Positions 1 to 7,996 of a DNA stretch of 60,024 nt are shown here, piece after piece (position 1 is the stretch's first letter; each line of letters starts with the position of its first letter). The stretch is taken from assembly GCA_035627835.1 (NCBI GenBank), contig DASPKX010000159.1:1-60024 (forward strand), read 5' to 3'. Origin of the DNA: DASPKX01 sp035627835 (GTDB taxonomy: Bacteria > Verrucomicrobiota > Verrucomicrobiia > Limisphaerales > SXQI01). The notes below the pieces were generated by a model, which was given only the letters and a program-made list of their open reading frames with translations, searched no databases and was not told where the DNA came from. The position numbers were made by a program, and so were the translations under genes.

Positions 1-231
1 ATCAAGCGAGTGGTTCCAGACGCGGAGAATCTCCAACTGCGCGCGCCGCTCTTCCAAGCCGAGTTCCTGCAGCACGCCTGAAACCAGTCCGCGAATGTCG
101 CGCACCGAGTTGACGCCCGCCCGCTCCTGCTCACGGAGGTCGATGCCACGCCATTGGGCGAGGATATTGTCGCGGCTGCGCTTCCCCGACCAGGTAGGCG
201 CGCGGACAGATGGCTTCGGTAGCTCTTCCAC
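1..231 (-). CDS. DUF721/DciA-like protein, 3' part missing
   Basis: An open frame with no stop runs off the left edge on the minus strand. I place the start at GTG 229-231, giving about 77 visible residues; a TTG further upstream is also possible. The visible part contains LVSGVLQELGLEER followed by LEILRVWNHSLD, the pattern of the DUF721 family, in which a conserved Trp sits in a short helix before a (V/L)xP-type turn. DciA, the best known member, helps load the replicative DnaB helicase, and DUF721 genes often lie near replication genes. It is transcribed away from the FHA gene at 425. Without the C-terminal half the call rests on this motif alone. Confidence 0.6.
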   Translation of the reverse strand, partial: MEELPKPSVRAPTWSGKRSRDNILAQWRGIDLREQERAGVNSVRDIRGLVSGVLQELGLEERRAQLEILRVWNHSLD

Positions 232-424
232 TGAGCTATTAATGGCGCAGCAACCAGTGGCGCGCAACGGAAAGGACAGCGCAAGGAGTCCGCAGATTTG
301 GGTCGAGAGCGGCAATCGTTACTCTTTAGGGGTGGTTCATTCGGCAGCGGCTCCTTTCCTGAGTGGTTTTAAGTTCTTCGGGGTTGTTTCTGTTGAAGGG
401 GGCGCTACAACGGTGAGCGGGAGC

Positions 425-1003
425 ATGAGTGTGTTTGTCCTCACCGGCCAGAACTACCCAGGAAAACTGGAGCTTCCGCAGGGCTTCACCCAGGTCGGGC
501 GCAACCCAACGAACGAACTCCGCATTGGAGACGCCTCTGTGTCCGCCTTCCACTGCGAGGTTGAAGTGACCGCGAGCGAAGTGACCATCCGCGATCTCGG
601 CTCGACCAACGGGACATTCATCAACGGCGAGCGGGTGTCCGAAGCTGCCTTGAAACCAGGGCAGTTCCTGAAGCTGGGTGCGGTGGAGTTCAAGCTGGAG
701 TTGGCTGGCGAGCCCGAAGAGCCATACATCCCCGCTCCACCTCCGCGCACATTCCTGACTGGGAATGTATTGGCATGCGGCAATCACGCGACGCTGGCCG
801 CGCAATTCGAATGCACACGGTGCAAAGGCGCTTACTGCGAAACGTGCGTGCGCACTCTGCGGCGTCCAGGTGGCGGGGAAATGGTTTTTTGCCAAAATTG
901 CAGCGGCCGTTGCGAGTCGATTCCGGGCGCGCCACCGCGCAAACCGAGCGGCACGACCTTCCTCGGCCGGTTGACGCAAACGATGCGCGTGAAGCGCCGT
1001 TGA
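425..1003 (+). CDS. FHA domain protein with C-terminal Cys-rich zinc-binding region
   Basis: About 192 residues from ATG 425; the frame is open further upstream but those residues look non-coding. Residues 20-95 form a forkhead-associated domain: VGRNP at 24-28, a Ser/His pair near 40-43, and DLGSTNGTFING near 56-67, the classic phosphothreonine-binding signature. After a proline-rich linker comes CGNH, then CTRC, CETC and CQNC pairs, which look like a B-box or treble-clef zinc-binding module. It is probably a cytosolic adaptor that reads a Ser/Thr phosphorylation signal. It stands alone, and the gene on the opposite strand ends immediately downstream (convergent). Confidence 0.8.
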   Translation: MSVFVLTGQNYPGKLELPQGFTQVGRNPTNELRIGDASVSAFHCEVEVTASEVTIRDLGSTNGTFINGERVSEAALKPGQFLKLGAVEFKLELAGEPEEPYIPAPPPRTFLTGNVLACGNHATLAAQFECTRCKGAYCETCVRTLRRPGGGEMVFCQNCSGRCESIPGAPPRKPSGTTFLGRLTQTMRVKRR

Positions 1004-1702
1004 TTATAAAGAGGCGGGTTGAGCGAGGCGACGTTTTACCCACCATGCGCCGCCGACGAGCGCGGCCAAAGTCACGAGCGGGGTCAGGGCGAGCGCAATG
1101 CCCATCAAGCGCCAATAAGCGGTGGGGAAGAGTTGCAGGGTGTAACTGGCTTTCGGGAGCTTCCAGGAGGTCGCACCGAAGAACGGATAGTGAATCCATG
1201 CGAAGAAGAGCTTCCAATCCCAGAGCGCAAGGATTCCGCCTAACAACACCAGCGCCCCAAAGATCAGCAAGGCCCGCCCGCCCGCAGCTATAAGGAATTC
1301 AGCGAAGGAGCTGACTCTGCCCCTGGCCAGGAAGGATATAATTACCAGGGCAAGGGAGCCAACAATCGCGAAGGTCTTCGCGTGCAACAGCCACGCGCGA
1401 ACATCCACAAAATGCGCCATTTCCTTTTCGCCGAGAGCGCCCCCTCTTAGCCGCGCGGCGAGATCCTCCACCGGTGCGCTTCCGCCCAGCCAGCCGACAA
1501 CTCTGCTGGCTTCACGCATTTGCTCCTCACCGACGGATAGCTTGTAAAATTGTCGAAAGACGAAGGGATAGCAGAAGAACCAGATGCTGAGGCACAGGAG
1601 CGTTGGGATGAGCAGCAGGGAGAAGGTCCAGGTGAGAGCGGTTGGCTTTGGCTCTTTCCAAACAAGCGGTTGCGGCTGCTCTGGCGTGCCCTCAATTCCC
1701 AT
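1004..1702 (-). CDS. DUF1461 (TIGR01906-type) integral membrane protein
   Basis: About 232 residues with four to five hydrophobic segments: one near residues 22-45, two in the middle and one close to the C-terminus. The stretch EKEMAHFVDVRAWL between the first and second segments matches the conserved H-x-x-D-V-(K/R) loop of DUF1461, whose function is unknown. I chose ATG 1702 because the frame upstream overlaps the preceding permease gene; this start lies 11 bp after that gene's stop. It is the last gene of the exporter operon that starts at 6114, so it may be an accessory membrane component, but nothing in its sequence says so directly. Confidence 0.65.
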   Translation of the reverse strand: MGIEGTPEQPQPLVWKEPKPTALTWTFSLLLIPTLLCLSIWFFCYPFVFRQFYKLSVGEEQMREASRVVGWLGGSAPVEDLAARLRGGALGEKEMAHFVDVRAWLLHAKTFAIVGSLALVIISFLARGRVSSFAEFLIAAGGRALLIFGALVLLGGILALWDWKLFFAWIHYPFFGATSWKLPKASYTLQLFPTAYWRLMGIALALTPLVTLAALVGGAWWVKRRLAQPASL

Positions 1703-1713
1703 TTTAATCCATC

Positions 1714-2859
1714 TCAGTTCAAGATTTCGCCCACCTGCCTGCGCAACCCGAACGCGACGGGGAGCGAACTCAGGATCGCCCCTGCGTTCACGCAAAGGAG
1801 GATCAAGGCGATTTCAATGCTCAAGTATGGATTAGCGGAGCCCGGTTGCACAATCTGAAATGGAAAGCCAAGGGTGCCAAAAAGTTTTCCGTGCAAACTC
1901 GCGATGGTGAAGATCGCTGCGGCCGCCGCCACATTGGCGAGGAAGGCGTTTTCCGCCCAGTGGCGGAGGTAGAGGAACACCTTGGGCGTGCCGAAGCTGC
2001 GGAGAAGCGCTGTGACGTATTGGTTCTGGCGAAATTCCAGCACGGCAATTGCGCCGTAAACAAGAGCCACGGCCAGACCGAGCAAGCTTGCGAGGAGCAA
2101 ACGCCACTGAGCCTGCCGTTTCTGGAGTGTTTCCAGTTCCCGTACAAGATGCAGCGGTGTGTTGAGCTGAGGCGCATTTCGACGGTCCAGCGCGTAAACA
2201 TTGTTGATGGCGTTCACCACCGCGGCCATTGGTGGAGCGTTCTCATCGCGCTGGAACACCACCGTTTCCATGAAGCCGGCGCGCTCAGCTTCCGGAGCCC
2301 AGCCTTGTGGAATGAGCAGAATGTTTTCCTGCACAAGGGGGCGAAGGAAGTTGTCCGGCCGACGCACCGTGGCCATGGTATCCTGGCGGTTGAAAGTCAC
2401 ATTAAAGACGAGGTCTTCGCGAAGGGACTCGCTCAGGCAAAGAATGCCGTTCGAGCTGCCCATCAGCGGCTGCAATTGCGGAGCGGCTTCCGGAGCATAG
2501 GTCATGACGAGCATATGCTGCTGAACGTCTGTGTGGGCGCGCGAGAAGAGTTGGCGAAGCGTTACTTTTCTCCCCATTTCCGAGAGCGGGCCAAACCGAT
2601 CCCCGCGTTCGCCGGCGACGACCAACTCGGCATCCTGCTGGGTAATCATTTCGCGAGCGATAAGGGTGTTCAGCCCGAATGCCTCGAGGCGCGCGCGGAC
2701 ACTGCGCTCGAGCAGGTTGAACGCCACCAGGATCACCGTCGCCACGCTCACGAGGAGCACGCCAACGAAGATGCGGGCGAGCCAGCTACTCGGTTGCTCC
2801 AACCAGCGTGACCAGGTGTCTTTCCAGAGGTAGGAACCTATTAAAGTCCAGGATTTCAT
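1714..2859 (-). CDS. ABC transporter permease, FtsX/MacB-like
   Basis: About 381 residues from ATG 2859. The architecture is typical of type VII (MacB/LolCE) permeases: one N-terminal transmembrane helix (WLARIFVGVLLVSVATVILV), a long soluble periplasmic region of roughly 200 residues, then three C-terminal helices. The middle one of these, LALLLGLAVALVYG-like, is followed by a loop with RSFGTPK. The start overlaps the upstream ATPase gene by 74 bp, and the next gene follows after 11 bp. With the ATPase, the fusion protein and the TolC-like protein it would form a mechanotransmitting exporter rather than an importer. The substrate is not apparent. Confidence 0.8.
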   Translation of the reverse strand: MKSWTLIGSYLWKDTWSRWLEQPSSWLARIFVGVLLVSVATVILVAFNLLERSVRARLEAFGLNTLIAREMITQQDAELVVAGERGDRFGPLSEMGRKVTLRQLFSRAHTDVQQHMLVMTYAPEAAPQLQPLMGSSNGILCLSESLREDLVFNVTFNRQDTMATVRRPDNFLRPLVQENILLIPQGWAPEAERAGFMETVVFQRDENAPPMAAVVNAINNVYALDRRNAPQLNTPLHLVRELETLQKRQAQWRLLLASLLGLAVALVYGAIAVLEFRQNQYVTALLRSFGTPKVFLYLRHWAENAFLANVAAAAAIFTIASLHGKLFGTLGFPFQIVQPGSANPYLSIEIALILLCVNAGAILSSLPVAFGLRRQVGEILN

Positions 2860-3460
2860 GGGCGATCGGGTCCAGGCGATGATCGTGGGAGCAAATAACG
2901 CAGACGCGCGGACCCACAATATAATTTTGCAAAGTTTGGGAGATGACCTGGGTGTTCAAGTCATCGAGCCCAGAGGTAGGCTCGTCGAGCAGGAGCACGG
3001 TCGGCTCTTTGATTAACGCGCGCGCGATGGCGGCGCGTTGTTGCTGGCCGCCGGAGAGCGCCCCAGGCCGGCGTTCGGCATAAGCTTCGAGTCCAAGCAG
3101 ACCCATATAGCGGGCGGCTCGGCAATCCACTTCCTCACGCGAAAAGCCGGCGAGGCTGGCAGCCATCTCAAGGTTGCGGAGCACACTGGCTAAAGGGAGG
3201 AGGTTCAGCTGTTGAAAGACGAACCCGAGATCGCGGCGTTGGAATTCAGGGTCTCGAGGAGAGCCTCCCAACGGTGTGGTGATGACTCCCCCTTGTGGAG
3301 AAAGATACCCCGCGAGCAAACGGAGCAATGTCGATTTGCCGCAGCCCGAAGCCCCTTTGATAAGCGTGATGCCGCTGCTGAACTCCTGGGAGAATTGCTC
3401 CAGGATCCAGGGCGTTCGCTTGTTATAGCGAAATGAGATCTGCTGGCAGCGGAAACTCAT
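2786..3460 (-). CDS. ABC transporter ATP-binding protein, LolD/MacB-like
   Basis: 224 residues, a standard length for a stand-alone ATPase. Walker A is GASGCGKST at 36-44, the Q-loop lies in FVFQQLNLLP, the signature is LSGGQQQR near 138, Walker B is VLLLDEPTS near 158-166, and an H-loop His follows in CSHDH. The LSGGQQQRxAIARAL stretch is typical of the MacB/LolD subgroup. ATG 3460 overlaps the stop of the fusion-protein gene in an ATGA, which indicates translational coupling. It energises the permease encoded next. Confidence 0.92.
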   Translation of the reverse strand: MSFRCQQISFRYNKRTPWILEQFSQEFSSGITLIKGASGCGKSTLLRLLAGYLSPQGGVITTPLGGSPRDPEFQRRDLGFVFQQLNLLPLASVLRNLEMAASLAGFSREEVDCRAARYMGLLGLEAYAERRPGALSGGQQQRAAIARALIKEPTVLLLDEPTSGLDDLNTQVISQTLQNYIVGPRVCVICSHDHRLDPIAHEILDFNRFLPLERHLVTLVGATE

Positions 3461-4668
3461 AGGGTTTTCGCGACGGGAGGCGCGTTGTGAGGAACGAGGA
3501 TCGCCACATCGCTCTGGCCTTCAGCGATCAACTGCGCGTCCGGCCAGGCATCCGCAACGCCGCGAGCCCATGATTTGCCTTGGAAGGCTTCTGGTTTTTC
3601 CATCAGCAATGTGAGCTTGGGAACCACTCGAGCGGATTGGTCAAGGTTCACCCAAAGCTCGCAGGCAACATCAGTGCCCAACAGGCGGGAAGCGCTCTTG
3701 GCGTTTTCCGCAGGAAACTTGAAGTAGTAAACGGATTCCTCACGCTGCTGCTGGCGCTCAATTTTTTGGAAGCTGTATTTGGCCTTCAGCTCCTCGCCGG
3801 TCGGAAGACGCACAATGGCTTCAATCTTATCCGGCTGCATGGCCGTCCAAGCCGCATTTGCAACAGGCACACGCGCGCGAACCGCGCTGAGATCGCGAAC
3901 GATCCCGAGTTCCTGCCCTGTGTTCACGAGATATTCCTGAACGCCTTCGGAAACTGGAATACTCAACGTGAGCTGGCCTGCGAAAGGCATCTCAATGCGC
4001 GACTGTGAAAGGCGCCGGTCGAAATCGACCTTGCGCCGAAGCCAATCGGAGCGGAGCGCTTGCAAGTCAACGCCCATGAACGCGAGGTTCGTCTGCTGCA
4101 CGTATTCATACGTGCGCTTGAGAATATCCAATTCCAGGCGGGCGCGATCCGCCGCTTCAGGTCGCAGACTGCTGGCAGCTTGCGGAGAGTAGAACGCATA
4201 TTTGGCAAGTTCCTGATTGGTAGAAATTAAGTTCAGCATTGCCAACTGCCGCTGAGCCTCATCCATTTGGCGGCTGAGCTGCACCTGCTGCCGGGGAACG
4301 TCCAACTCACGTTGGAAGCGCTCACGCTCCTCCAGCTTCAAGCGCGCTTCCTCAAGCGCCTCGCCTTCTGACCTAAAAACCTCGGGCTCGAACTCAGCGA
4401 TTAATGCGCCTTGCGGCAGGTTCGTTTGCGGTTGATTGACGTAAAGCCGAATGCGGCCTGCGACTGGTGACGGAATGGAGAGCATGCTCTGCGGCTGGAG
4501 CTGGCAAGAGAGCGTGGCCAGGCGCATCTTGGGCAGGAGCGGGTAAGCGTCCCAATTCCACTCCTTTTTTTCGGAGCTTGCCTTGACGGTTTGCGGGCTC
4601 TTCGAGCATCCCACCCCTGCCACAAGCAGAACTGCAGTGAGCGCAATCCAGATTCGGTTCTGAAGCAT
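3457..4668 (-). CDS. HlyD/MacA-like membrane fusion protein, probable lipoprotein
   Basis: About 403 residues from ATG 4668; a TTG two codons upstream is an alternative. The N-terminus is a hydrophobic signal ending in VAGVGC, an atypical lipobox followed by SKSPQ, so a lipid anchor is likely but not certain. LSIPSPVAGRIRLYV resembles the lipoyl/barrel-sandwich half of MacA/HlyD proteins. A long charged region (EALEEARLKLEERERFQ onward) is predicted to form the coiled-coil hairpin, and IEMPFAGQLTLSIPVSEG returns to the second lipoyl half. It would bridge the inner-membrane permease and the TolC-like protein encoded just upstream. Confidence 0.8.
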   Translation of the reverse strand: MLQNRIWIALTAVLLVAGVGCSKSPQTVKASSEKKEWNWDAYPLLPKMRLATLSCQLQPQSMLSIPSPVAGRIRLYVNQPQTNLPQGALIAEFEPEVFRSEGEALEEARLKLEERERFQRELDVPRQQVQLSRQMDEAQRQLAMLNLISTNQELAKYAFYSPQAASSLRPEAADRARLELDILKRTYEYVQQTNLAFMGVDLQALRSDWLRRKVDFDRRLSQSRIEMPFAGQLTLSIPVSEGVQEYLVNTGQELGIVRDLSAVRARVPVANAAWTAMQPDKIEAIVRLPTGEELKAKYSFQKIERQQQREESVYYFKFPAENAKSASRLLGTDVACELWVNLDQSARVVPKLTLLMEKPEAFQGKSWARGVADAWPDAQLIAEGQSDVAILVPHNAPPVAKTL

Positions 4669-4686
4669 AAACAAAATTCCTCTCAG

Positions 4687-6114
4687 CTAAAATCTTGCCA
4701 CAGTTGCCTCCCGGTCTGCGGCTACATCGGTGACCCCAACGCCCCCCGGCAAACCGTTTGCGCTCCCCCACCCTTGCTCATCAACGAACCAGAACAATGT
4801 GTTGAGTTCAGCGAGTTGGCGGCGGAGGTTGCGCTGCTCATCCTCGAGCAGGCGATAATCAGCGGAGAAGCGTTGCAACGCGGTGTAGTCCTGGCCTGGA
4901 GGCGCGGCCAGCAGCAGCTGCAAGCGGCTATTTAAAAGACGGGCCTTGAGGTTGGTTTCTTCTAGGATCCCTTGCGTGAAGATCAACCTGTCGATCAAGG
5001 CGAGCGCATCCATGCGCATGCGCTCGCGTTGAAGCGCCTGGCTGCGTTTGGTCTGGCGCATCTGGCGGCTGATATAGCCGCGGGTGTCGATGTTCCAGAA
5101 AAGATCAGCGCTGGCACGAACTTGATCGGCATCCCACCAACGGCCTTCGTTGCCGTAGCGTTGGTAAATGGGCGGGCCCGTCACATAGATATTCAGCTCC
5201 GGCCAGTAGCGAAGCCGGATGCCGAGCAATTGCGCTTTCGCGGCTTCCAGCTCGATCGCCACCAATTTCATCTGCAATTGCGCGACGCGATTAGTGTCGG
5301 CAACCGGCAACGGATTGAGATCGTAGCGCAATTCGGGAAGGCCATTGGTGGTAAGCGCCCAGCGAACGGAACGATCCCCTAAAAGTTCCGCGACCTGGTC
5401 CTGAACACTTTGAATATCGCGCCGGCGCGTTAACTCCTGCACTTCAACTTCTGCCAGCATGATCTGGGAAGTGACAGGATCAACCTGGGCCAAGGTTTCC
5501 GCTGCGCGGCGCTTCTGGCTTAGGCGCTCTGTTTCAATAGTCACCTCGTGGGCGGCTAGAAATGTCCTGTAAAGCGCGATCACCTGCTCACGCTCCGCAA
5601 GCTCGTTGGCAGTGCGCGCGCGCAACTCAAATAGCTTAGCTGCATAGAGTCGGGCTCCGAAGCTGACCATTCCAGGAACGCTAAAGAAACTATCCGCGCT
5701 GAAAGTGACGTCATCGACCCCAGTGGAACCCAGGCTCTTCAAGCTGCGGCTCACGCCGGAGCGCAGATTGAGTGTTGGCGTGAGATCGCGAAAAACCTGG
5801 CGGACTCCTTCCTGCGCATTGGTTAAGTCGGTGCGCGAGCCCTTGAGCTTCGCATTGTTCTCAATCAACAATCGAGTCGCGGTGGGCCAATCGACAACTC
5901 GCTCAGGAAGGTTTGCCTGGTGGATGGCGTTGGTTTGCCACTCGGCCTGAAGAGTCCGCATGTGAGCCCCGACACGTTTCTCGGGGGAGCGGCATCCCAC
6001 GACTAGAAACATGACGACGGACAATCCCCCCAGCAGCCTTAAACACGCAGAACGTCCGAACGCATTGACGCGTGGGGACGGAGTAGCGTGAGAATGTGCG
6101 CGATCCCTGGAATT
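4687..6114 (-). CDS. TolC-like outer-membrane efflux lipoprotein
   Basis: About 475 residues from GTG 6114, chosen because an AAGG-type ribosome site precedes it by a few bases; a TTG at 6165 is possible. The signal sequence ends with the lipobox LVVGC, followed by RSPEK. The mature part is rich in Ala, Leu, Glu, Arg and Gln, with two long helical halves and the repeated LxxNNAxLKxxR and AxAQLLGIRLRYWPELNIY motifs found in outer-membrane factor proteins. It is the first gene of the exporter operon and would supply the outer-membrane channel. A stretch of strong amphipathic repeats explains the antisense open frames seen here. Confidence 0.82.
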   Translation of the reverse strand, partial: NSRDRAHSHATPSPRVNAFGRSACLRLLGGLSVVMFLVVGCRSPEKRVGAHMRTLQAEWQTNAIHQANLPERVVDWPTATRLLIENNAKLKGSRTDLTNAQEGVRQVFRDLTPTLNLRSGVSRSLKSLGSTGVDDVTFSADSFFSVPGMVSFGARLYAAKLFELRARTANELAEREQVIALYRTFLAAHEVTIETERLSQKRRAAETLAQVDPVTSQIMLAEVEVQELTRRRDIQSVQDQVAELLGDRSVRWALTTNGLPELRYDLNPLPVADTNRVAQLQMKLVAIELEAAKAQLLGIRLRYWPELNIYVTGPPIYQRYGNEGRWWDADQVRASADLFWNIDTRGYISRQMRQTKRSQALQRERMRMDALALIDRLIFTQGILEETNLKARLLNSRLQLLLAAPPGQDYTALQRFSADYRLLEDEQRNLRRQLAELNTLFWFVDEQGWGSANGLPGGVGVTDVAADREATVARF

Positions 6115-6247
6115 CACGTGCCGCCACCTTAGAGGAAGGGCAGGCGCTCCTGCAACGGCACACAACCTGACGTTTTCATCAGGTCCAGCCCCGATGTCCG
6201 CTACTGACGGTGAACGGGCCTTGGCGGGGTTGCATCTCAGGAGTCGG

Positions 6248-6292
6248 CCTGAACCGGGGTTCAGGGATGAGAAAGCCTACGCCGGACGTAGG
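6248..6292 (+). promoter_or_regulatory. Two inverted repeats in the leader of the SPW-type gene
   Basis: CCTGAACC (6248-6255) faces GGTTCAGG (6258-6265) with a 2-nt centre, and CCTACG (6276-6281) faces CGTAGG (6287-6292) with a 5-nt loop. They lie 25-70 bp upstream of ATG 6317 and could be operators or mRNA hairpins. No T-run follows, so they are not terminators. Confidence 0.4.
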
Positions 6293-6316
6293 TTAGCTCA
6301 TACGAAAGGAAACTCT

Positions 6317-6694
6317 ATGAAAGTCATACCTGCTTACATGCACGGAATTATGGATTACCTCGGCGGCTTGCTGCTGCTGATGGCGCCGAACCTGTTCGGA
6401 TTTGCGGATGTGGGAGGGGCTCCGGTCCTGATTCCGCGGCTGCTCGGGATTATCATCCTCGCGCAGGCCTTGCTCACTGATTATGAAGTCGGGTTGTTCA
6501 AGGTGATGCCGATGCGCATGCATATCTTCAATGATTACTTTGCGTCGCTGTTCCTGGCAGCGTCGCCTTGGCTCTTCGGTTTTGCCGATCAACCGAGCAA
6601 CGTTTGGATGCCACACCTGTTCGCAGGCTTGTCGATCTTTGTGCTCTCCCTGATGACTGAGCCGTTCCCAAGAACCCGCCGGGCAGTGGTGTAA
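6317..6694 (+). CDS. SPW-repeat-like four-helix membrane protein
   Basis: 125 residues from ATG 6317, which is preceded by AAAGGAAA at good spacing. The protein is almost entirely hydrophobic, with four predicted helices in two similar halves: MAPNLFGFAD near residue 23 and ASPWLFGFAD near residue 81. This duplicated (S/A)P-W-x-hydrophobic-G-F pattern is that of the SPW repeat family, whose function is not established. It is a single-gene unit: an intrinsic terminator follows at 6727, and the exporter operon diverges upstream. The inverted repeats in its leader hint at regulation. Confidence 0.7.
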   Translation: MKVIPAYMHGIMDYLGGLLLLMAPNLFGFADVGGAPVLIPRLLGIIILAQALLTDYEVGLFKVMPMRMHIFNDYFASLFLAASPWLFGFADQPSNVWMPHLFAGLSIFVLSLMTEPFPRTRRAVV

Positions 6695-6726
6695 GCGACT
6701 GGCTGGCAACGATCTACTTCCGCACG

Positions 6727-6752
6727 AGGCCGCTTGGGATGAGCGGCCTTTT
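6727..6752 (+). terminator. Intrinsic terminator after the SPW-type gene
   Basis: A perfect 8-bp stem AGGCCGCT (6727-6734) / AGCGGCCT (6742-6749) with a 7-nt loop is followed by TTT. It ends the 6317 transcript. Confidence 0.85.
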
Positions 6753-6921
6753 AGTTGTCTCGACTCACCCAGGCAAAACTAAGATGCAACATTTCTTGAC
6801 ATCCGGTGTCCTTTAGATGAAATGGGGCCTGTAAAGATGAACTCCGGTTCAACAATTCAGGTATCCGCACCAGCATGCCAAGGGATTTGGCATCTGAAGC
6901 GCTTTGCCATGTGCAACCCGG

Positions 6922-7000
6922 GGGTGTCTTTCTAAAACCGATTTAATCATCACCAGTTTTCAGAGACACCCACAGTTGCCAGACAACTGTGGGTGTTTCG
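6922..7000 (+). promoter_or_regulatory. Attenuator-like leader with mutually exclusive hairpins
   Basis: A 13-bp perfect stem (6966-6978 with 6984-6996, 5-nt loop CCAGA) ends in TTTCGCTTTC, terminator-like but with a broken U-tract. Its 5' arm can instead pair with the upstream segment: 6922-6929 with 6964-6971, extended by 6934-6938 with 6956-6960. That arrangement would form an antiterminator. A smaller hairpin lies at 6875-6881/6887-6893, and a TTGACA box at 6796-6801 could be the promoter -35. The next gene starts at 7040. The 345-bp gap 6695-7039 holds only this element and the preceding terminator. Confidence 0.5.
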
Positions 7001-7039
7001 CTTTCAGGATGGTGATTGTGACGGGAACGAAACGAACAA

Positions 7040-7387
7040 ATGAACACAAACAATACGACAAGGGTTCCAACGAGATTCGCCGCTCCAGCGGCGTTCCCGG
7101 TGGACGTGAACGAACCGGAGCCAGTGGCTCCGGACTACAAAGAGCAATTGGCCGATCTTCAGGAGCGGTTAGTGGCTGAAGCAGTGGAGACCACTCCAGT
7201 GCTCAAGATCCAAAAGCTCGCGCGATTGATCGGTGATGAGGCCGCTGGCTTGGCGGTGAACAGCGGCTTTCCGCTTTTGACCTTCCCAACCCTCTTTGGC
7301 GAATTGCTCGCCAGGGTGCGGCTCCAGCAAAAACGGCAGCAGGAAGTGCAACTCCGCAGTGAGTTGATGTTGGAGGAAGTCGCGTGA
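7040..7387 (+). CDS. Small hypothetical protein
   Basis: 115 residues from ATG 7040; I recognise no family. The N-terminal 30 residues are Pro/Ala/Val-rich and look disordered. The rest is helical and charged, with LADLQERLVAEAVE and, at the C-terminus, LLARVRLQQKRQQEVQLRSE, which may form a short coiled coil. There is no signal peptide or membrane segment. The structured leader at 6922-7000 immediately precedes it and a hairpin with a short T-run follows at 7504. It could be a conserved lineage-specific protein; the evidence is open length and codon composition only. Confidence 0.5.
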   Translation: MNTNNTTRVPTRFAAPAAFPVDVNEPEPVAPDYKEQLADLQERLVAEAVETTPVLKIQKLARLIGDEAAGLAVNSGFPLLTFPTLFGELLARVRLQQKRQQEVQLRSELMLEEVA

Positions 7388-7503
7388 GCGCCGCTTCCAG
7401 CGTAGCCGTTCGGCCCGGAGCCTGTCCGCAGATGCCGCTGATTACACGAGTTGGGGAATGGAGCATGCATTGCCGCTGCTCCATTCTTCACCTGTGAAAT
7501 CCG

Positions 7504-7527
7504 CGCAATCTGCGGATTGCGGTTTCT
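7504..7527 (+). terminator. Possible weak intrinsic terminator
   Basis: CGCAATC (7504-7510) and GATTGCG (7515-7521) form a 7-bp stem with a TGCG loop, followed by GTTTCT. A second stem AATGGAGCA (7457-7465)/TGCTCCATT (7477-7485) lies just upstream. Together they occupy the 231-bp gap between 7387 and 7619. Confidence 0.4.
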
Positions 7528-7618
7528 GGCCGGAAGGCGATGGCACACGCGATGCCGCTCCCGTCGGGGAGAGATTTTTGAATTCCCACTTTCAGCGAAT
7601 TTATGGAAAGTGCGGGGC

Positions 7619-7996
7619 ATGGCCCAAAAGGGCATTGAAGTCATTCTGACGCGGCAACTGGCGGGGTACTTGGCCATGCCAATCCTGATGGTTAATCCGC
7701 AGGGCAAACTCATCTTCTACAATGAGCCTGCCGAAAAGATCCTCGGCCGTCGCTTCGATGAAACAGGCGAGCTGTCAGCGGAGAAGTGGCTTGAGTTACT
7801 GGGTGTGCAGAATTCGGCTTCCGCTGACTTTCCATTGACGCGGGCGCTGAAAGGTCAGCCCGGCCAAGGCTCCTTAATCATCCGCTCCGCCGCTGGTCAG
7901 GACCATCGATGGGATGTGACCTGCTTTCCGTTGCTTGGTCATGAAGGGGTAAATTATGGGGCGGTGGCAATCTTTTGGGCAGCGTCGCCGCCATGA
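7619..7996 (+). CDS. PAS domain protein
   Basis: 125 residues from ATG 7619, preceded by GGAAAG. The whole protein is essentially a single PAS fold: LAGYLAMPILMVNPQGKLIF, then YNEPAEKILGRRFDE, and a C-terminal strand pair near HRWDVTCFPL and AVAIFW. No output domain is attached. Its stop overlaps the start of the metallo-hydrolase gene in ATGA, so the two products are made together and probably act together, for example as sensor and effector. That functional link is inference. The ligand is unknown. Confidence 0.75.
   Translation: MAQKGIEVILTRQLAGYLAMPILMVNPQGKLIFYNEPAEKILGRRFDETGELSAEKWLELLGVQNSASADFPLTRALKGQPGQGSLIIRSAAGQDHRWDVTCFPLLGHEGVNYGAVAIFWAASPP

Noticed and set aside
175..245. tRNA-like D-arm (TAGCTCAGTGG-type sequence on the minus strand)
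   Set aside because: There is no TTCGA T-arm, the putative anticodon stem does not pair, and the stretch overlaps the start of the DUF721-like reading frame.
1846..2811. 321-codon plus-strand open frame opposite the permease
   Set aside because: The minus-strand frame has the FtsX-like architecture, operon context and overlaps; the plus frame shows no motif.
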